The notes beneath the pieces are model-generated. The model had not been told where the DNA came from. It made no database searches and was given only the letters and a program-made list of their open reading frames with translations. A stretch of 64,000 nt of DNA from a virus: the IMG/VR virus record IMGVR_UViG_3300049491_001102, positions 47,464 to 111,463 of that record; one strand, 5' to 3'. This document shows, one piece after another, positions 60,919 through 64,000 of this stretch; position 1 is the first letter of the stretch, and each line of letters opens with the position of its first letter. The position numbers were made by a program, and so were the translations under genes.

Positions 60919-61130
60919 AATATGTCATTTGTTACGAAATTGACAGTATGGAGCACGTACTAAGCTCTACCGGACGATTTGTCATCGCCAGTCCATATAT
61001 ACTGATTTTTAACAATGAAGATAGCGCACAAACTGAACTCATCCGAATAGTACTAGCGACCGGCACAACAGAAGGGTGTCAGTTCTACGTGCGCAAAGCT
61101 ACAGAGGATGAAATTCATGGTCGGTGCTAA
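60903..61130 (+). CDS. array paralogue 5
   Basis: The 75-residue protein shows YVICYEIDSMEHVLSSTGRF, LIFNNEDSAQTELIRIVL and FYVRKATEDEI. It is among the more diverged helices (ED-x-A in place of EEA). The start lies 16 bases inside paralogue 4. Confidence 0.73.
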   Translation: MEANVKYVICYEIDSMEHVLSSTGRFVIASPYILIFNNEDSAQTELIRIVLATGTTEGCQFYVRKATEDEIHGRC

Positions 61131-61504
61131 GCCAAAAGACCGTAACAGACTGGGTGACCGCCCGCGCTGAGAACTCTCCCCCAAAAATCACAACCATGAC
61201 CGGCATCCATCCAGACACAGAGTTCTACGTCGTTCGCTACATCGTCAGCACGGACAAATACCCTGGCAATCCCTTTGAGCTCTGCCAAAACGGGGAGTTC
61301 TACAGCGTAACCGAAGCCATTCGACCCATGGACGCCTCCGGTCGATTCGTTCAGATCTTCGACACTGAAGAAGAGGCCCTTGCGGTCATTGTTCGCTTTG
61401 TGCTCACCAACCCACCAGTTCCCGGCAAGAAGTTCTTCACCCACAAAGTCCGCTGGGGTGACATCACTGGTGAGCCTACAACCCCGCGCTTCCCTTTCGG
61501 CTAG
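61124..61504 (+). CDS. array paralogue 6, longer inter-strand loop
   Basis: The core is FYVVRYIVSTDKYPGNPFEL, QIFDTEEEALAVIVRFVL and FFTHKVRWGDITG. The loop before the helix is about 15 residues longer than in other copies. A GTG at 61124 overlaps the previous stop, but the ATG at 61196 (MTGIHPDTEF) matches the N-termini of the other members better, giving 102 residues. Its DNA is GC-richer than that of paralogues 1-5. Confidence 0.7.
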   Translation: MLSQKTVTDWVTARAENSPPKITTMTGIHPDTEFYVVRYIVSTDKYPGNPFELCQNGEFYSVTEAIRPMDASGRFVQIFDTEEEALAVIVRFVLTNPPVPGKKFFTHKVRWGDITGEPTTPRFPFG

Positions 61505-61571
61505 ATAACTAAAAATAGATGACCCAAACGATACGTTGATTCCGTTCCCGTTGACGAATTGTGGAATCCAA

Positions 61572-61925
61572 ATGGCGAGTCTTAAATCAGAACGAGAACT
61601 CTTCGTCGTGCGAGGCCGAATAGCCGCCAATACCGTGGTACTGCACAACGATGGGAAATTTTATCGACCTAGCCCGCGCGCTCGAATTTTCTTTACGCTA
61701 GAAGATGCAACTGCTGAACTTGTTCGGGAAGCATTAACTAACACATGCGGTCTGTACGAGGATCTACAGGTCTACCAAACAACCGTAGTGGAAATCTCAA
61801 GTTGGGCACAATCCCCACACGAGTCCACTACCATCGAGTACATAGAAGGTGGACCGATAAAGCCGCGCAAAATCGACATCGATATGGAACAGTGGGATCC
61901 ACTTAGGTGCCCTGTATATGAATGA
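61572..61925 (+). CDS. array paralogue 7, C-terminal extension
   Basis: The 117-residue protein shows LFVVRGRIAANTVVLHNDG, RIFFTLEDATAELVREAL and a diverged last strand. A tail of about 50 residues follows (TIEYIEGGPIKPRKIDIDME). A 67-base gap precedes it, one of only two gaps of note in the array. Confidence 0.75.
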   Translation: MASLKSERELFVVRGRIAANTVVLHNDGKFYRPSPRARIFFTLEDATAELVREALTNTCGLYEDLQVYQTTVVEISSWAQSPHESTTIEYIEGGPIKPRKIDIDMEQWDPLRCPVYE

Positions 61926-62175
61926 ACAGATCTTTGTTGTCTGCTGCGTTAATGAACAACTCGTACTTGAACTGGCGACCAACGGACACTTTTACGAGCC
62001 AAGTCAACACGCCAGACGGTTCCGTACCCACGAGGAGGCAACGGCAGAACTTGTCCGGCAAGTCCTTAGATGCGAACCGATCGGGTTCAAGTTTTTCGTG
62101 CAAATGCTAACCCTGCAAGAAATCCTTGGTCGTATCACGGCGACGAACCATCCCCCCAATAACGTCTGCCAATGA
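61918..62175 (+). CDS. array paralogue 8
   Basis: The 85-residue protein shows IFVVCCVNEQLVLELATNG, RRFRTHEEATAELVRQVL and KFFVQMLTLQEILG. It overlaps paralogue 7 by eight bases. Confidence 0.75.
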   Translation: MNEQIFVVCCVNEQLVLELATNGHFYEPSQHARRFRTHEEATAELVRQVLRCEPIGFKFFVQMLTLQEILGRITATNHPPNNVCQ

Positions 62176-62453
62176 CGACACCAACCACAACTCCTAAGTT
62201 CTTCGTGGTGCGCTACAACATTCGCCGCGTTTATTTTGAGCTCGCCGTCGACGATACATTCCGCGCTCCGGGTAAAAACTCAAGACGCTTTGATACTGAA
62301 GAAGAGGCCACGGCAGCACTTGTTCGTCATGCACTCGCAAACCCTAATGTGACTGACAAGAAGTATTACGTGCACCAACCAGGACACCCCGAATACATCC
62401 GCGTCTACGACCCATGGTTTCCAACCGCAACCAAATCACCAAATAACCCATGA
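62172..62453 (+). CDS. array paralogue 9
   Basis: The 93-residue protein shows FFVVRYNIRRVYFELAVDD, RRFDTEEEATAALVRHAL and KYYVHQPGHPEYI, with a Pro-rich tail. ATGA overlap joins it to paralogue 8. Confidence 0.75.
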   Translation: MTTPTTTPKFFVVRYNIRRVYFELAVDDTFRAPGKNSRRFDTEEEATAALVRHALANPNVTDKKYYVHQPGHPEYIRVYDPWFPTATKSPNNP

Positions 62454-62716
62454 CCTACCACTCCACGGTGACAAAGCGCTTGATCGTGTGCGCGACCGTA
62501 TCTCGCAAAACGTACATTCTCGACAAAGACGGACAGTTCGGCCCAACAAGTGCATCCGCCAAGATTTTCCTGGATGAAGAAGAAGCAAAGGCAGAACTCG
62601 TCCGCCAGTCCCTCATCACCTGGACACCACACGCCCAATTCTATCTCCGAACCATCGATATAAACGCGCACTTCTTTCTTCTCGCGCAGGCAAAAGATGA
62701 CGACCCCAAACCCTGA
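62450..62716 (+). CDS. array paralogue 10
   Basis: The 88-residue protein shows LIVCATVSRKTYILDKDGQF, KIFLDEEEAKAELVRQSL and FYLRTIDINAHFF. ATGA overlap joins it to paralogue 9. Confidence 0.75.
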   Translation: MTYHSTVTKRLIVCATVSRKTYILDKDGQFGPTSASAKIFLDEEEAKAELVRQSLITWTPHAQFYLRTIDINAHFFLLAQAKDDDPKP

Positions 62717-62954
62717 CGATCGCATCTTTGTTCTACACGTCGAGTGGCAGGGCAATGTCCTAAAGGACGATACGTCCACCCCGGTATTCGAAACGGAAGA
62801 CGAAGCGATGGCCGAACTCGTGAGGCTATCCCTCCATTGGAACACACCAGACATTAAGTTCTCGCTGCACACCATCCGCCGCGAAGACTATTGCCCAAAA
62901 ACTATTGAGCAAATCCTTTGCCCACCCGGGATGACCACCGATGACGACACGTGA
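62697..62954 (+). CDS. array paralogue 11, shortened middle
   Basis: The 85-residue protein shows IFVLHVEWQGNVLKDD followed almost directly by PVFETEDEAMAELVRLSL. The usual G-x-F loop is therefore missing. The last strand is KFSLHTIRREDY. It overlaps paralogue 10 by 20 bases. Confidence 0.73.
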   Translation: MTTPNPDDRIFVLHVEWQGNVLKDDTSTPVFETEDEAMAELVRLSLHWNTPDIKFSLHTIRREDYCPKTIEQILCPPGMTTDDDT

Positions 62955-63165
62955 CCTGGATGAGCGTGCGTTCGTGATTCGGATGGACGTGCGTGGCGAA
63001 ATCCTTGAACTCGATGACGAAAACGAGTTCTTCGAGCCAAGTCCGTTCGCGCAGCTTTTTGATACCGAAGATGAAGCAACCGCAGAAGTTGTTCGCCTCA
63101 TCCTCGACTGGGCAACCCCAGATATTCGGATTTACGTGCACCCCGTCCGCCTCAAAGACTACTAA
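62941..63165 (+). CDS. array paralogue 12
   Basis: The 74-residue protein is a minimal core: AFVIRMDVRGEILELDDEN, QLFDTEDEATAEVVRLIL and RIYVHPVRLKDY. It is closest to paralogues 11 and 13, suggesting a recent local duplication. It overlaps paralogue 11 by 14 bases. Confidence 0.75.
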   Translation: MTTRDLDERAFVIRMDVRGEILELDDENEFFEPSPFAQLFDTEDEATAEVVRLILDWATPDIRIYVHPVRLKDY

Positions 63166-63198
63166 CCGTGCAACGCTTTCTTTTCGAACCAACAAAAG

Positions 63199-63444
63199 AT
63201 GACAGCCCAAAACCATAACGAGCAGGCATTCGTGATCTGCATGGAAATACGCGATATTATATACATGTTTAATACGGATGACTATTACTCCTTTCCTGGA
63301 CCTACTACACGTATTTTCAGCACTGAAGATGAAGCAACCGCGGAAACCGTCCGCTTACTATTTCAGTGCACAACCCCAAACACCAAGATTTACGTGCACC
63401 CGGTTTCTCGCAGTCAATATTTGCACTGGGGCGTCACCCAGTGA
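63199..63444 (+). CDS. array paralogue 13
   Basis: The 81-residue protein shows AFVICMEIRDIIYMFNTDD, RIFSTEDEATAETVRLLF and KIYVHPVSRSQYL. A 33-base gap separates it from paralogue 12, with which it shares the T-E-D-E-A-T-A-E block and the I-Y-V-H-P-V strand. Its end converges on the HNH gene with a 31-base overlap. Confidence 0.75.
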   Translation: MTAQNHNEQAFVICMEIRDIIYMFNTDDYYSFPGPTTRIFSTEDEATAETVRLLFQCTTPNTKIYVHPVSRSQYLHWGVTQ

Positions 63445-64000
63445 ACGTTCCCCGGCTCCCACGGCGCGGCCGAATCTAATCTTCGTAGTCTTGCGCGCTT
63501 GTCGCTTTTGCGCCCCAAGCAGTGCAAGAAATCCCGGAAATCTTCCCAGCTCTCGTCGACCCGCAAGTGCACCGGCCATTCCCATATTGGGGGGATCGTG
63601 CACCCCGGGCCAAACCACTCGCGAACCCCCGCGTTCGCCCGCGCCCACATATTCTTCCACGCCCGATACTCGCTCGACCCCCCGTCGCTCCCAACATGCT
63701 CCCCATGCTTGGTGAGCCACACCTTCGGCACCAACGCCGCCGCCCGATAGCGTAACCGACACCCACAACACGTCCTCGCCCCACTCAACAGGTGGTCCCT
63801 CCGGGCGAATGTCTCCTGCCCGCAGTCGCAGATGCATCGCCAAACTCGGCTTCGCCGAACGACGGCGGCTGTCGCCGCGAAGGCGGTCAAGTAGCCGAAC
63901 TGCTCGCCGGTGATGTCGCGATTGCGCAGGTGGTACGGGAGCGGGAGTCGTGGCGGTGGCTTTGGCTTGGCAGGGGTGGTGGCTGTTGTTGGTAATGAGG
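63414..64000 (-). CDS. second HNH-type endonuclease, 5' end beyond window (partial)
   Basis: The frame is open to the right edge, so the start lies outside. Visible are a Pro-rich stretch and DITGEQFGYLTAFAA, the same opening as the HNH protein at 41681. The zinc cluster CICDCGQ plus CCGC follows, and then SSEYRAWKNMWARANAGVRE, RVDESWEDFRDFLHCLG and a diverged end NVHWVTPQCKY. The His/Asn residues of the core are less well conserved than in the first copy, so activity is uncertain. It converges on the tandem array. Confidence 0.7.
   Translation of the reverse strand, partial: SLPTTATTPAKPKPPPRLPLPYHLRNRDITGEQFGYLTAFAATAAVVRRSRVWRCICDCGQETFARRDHLLSGARTCCGCRLRYRAAALVPKVWLTKHGEHVGSDGGSSEYRAWKNMWARANAGVREWFGPGCTIPPIWEWPVHLRVDESWEDFRDFLHCLGRKSDKRARLRRLDSAAPWEPGNVHWVTPQCKY

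Larger units (their letters stand above)
59705..63444 (+). repeat. tandem array of 13 paralogous small genes
   Basis: Thirteen consecutive rightward genes encode proteins of 74-140 residues with one shared core. A strand comes first (FVVC/YVVC type), then a second strand ending near G-x-F. Next is a helix box of the form R/L-F-x-T-E-E-A-x-A-E-L-V-R-x-x-L, and a final strand F-Y-V-x-x-V. Most joints are overlaps of 4-20 bases. Copies are strongly diverged in sequence and in C-terminal tails, so the array is old or fast-evolving. No described family comes to mind. Confidence 0.85.

Overview
The window is part of a double-stranded DNA tailed phage, or a prophage, with a contractile (myovirus-type) tail. 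The evidence is a complete, ordered virion module: large terminase, portal, Mu F-like head protein, XkdF-like protease, scaffold, major capsid protein, connectors, tail sheath, tail tube, chaperones, tape measure, CIS-tube/LysM proteins, gpD-like hub, gpV-like spike, gp25, baseplate J, tail protein I and fibres. The order is close to that of PBSX-like elements. No integrase, ribosomal gene or other chromosomal gene is visible, and the host cannot be named from the sequence. Coding density is very high. No stretch longer than about 150 bases lacks a gene, and the longest non-coding stretches are the two divergent control regions.

Positions 1-46400 form one long leftward (minus-strand) late unit. 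TerL (42335-44932) carries an intein in its ATP-binding P-loop and is followed by a free-standing HNH endonuclease, a small virion protein with a terminator, two ParB-fold proteins, a Fis-type HTH protein (possible small terminase), portal, head morphogenesis, protease, scaffold and capsid. The neck, sheath, tube, tape measure, baseplate and a 1577-residue spike follow, ending with tail fibre genes and a partial membrane protein at position 1. ThyX lies just upstream of TerL.

Positions 46345-58360 are accessory. They hold many small, overlapping, mostly unrecognised leftward genes plus two rightward genes (48063-49062). Recognisable items are a hyperacidic protein, a degenerate DNA-methyltransferase-like protein, a SLOG/DUF2493 protein, an M23 peptidase that is probably the endolysin, a small membrane protein beside it, a tRNA-like gene, an HExxH zincin and a small S24/S26-like protein.

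Positions 58361-64000 are the most unusual part. From a control region rich in operator-like repeats, a rightward operon starts with two tandem ImmA/IrrE-like proteins. Both have lost the catalytic Glu of HExxH (HGxxH). They are followed without interruption by 13 tandem, strongly diverged small paralogous genes (59705-63444) that share one signature and that I do not recognise as a described family. A second HNH endonuclease gene, cut by the window end, converges on the array.

The left part builds and packages the virion. The middle probably supplies lysis, nucleotide metabolism and host take-over. The right part looks like a multi-copy, fast-diversifying accessory system whose role is unknown.
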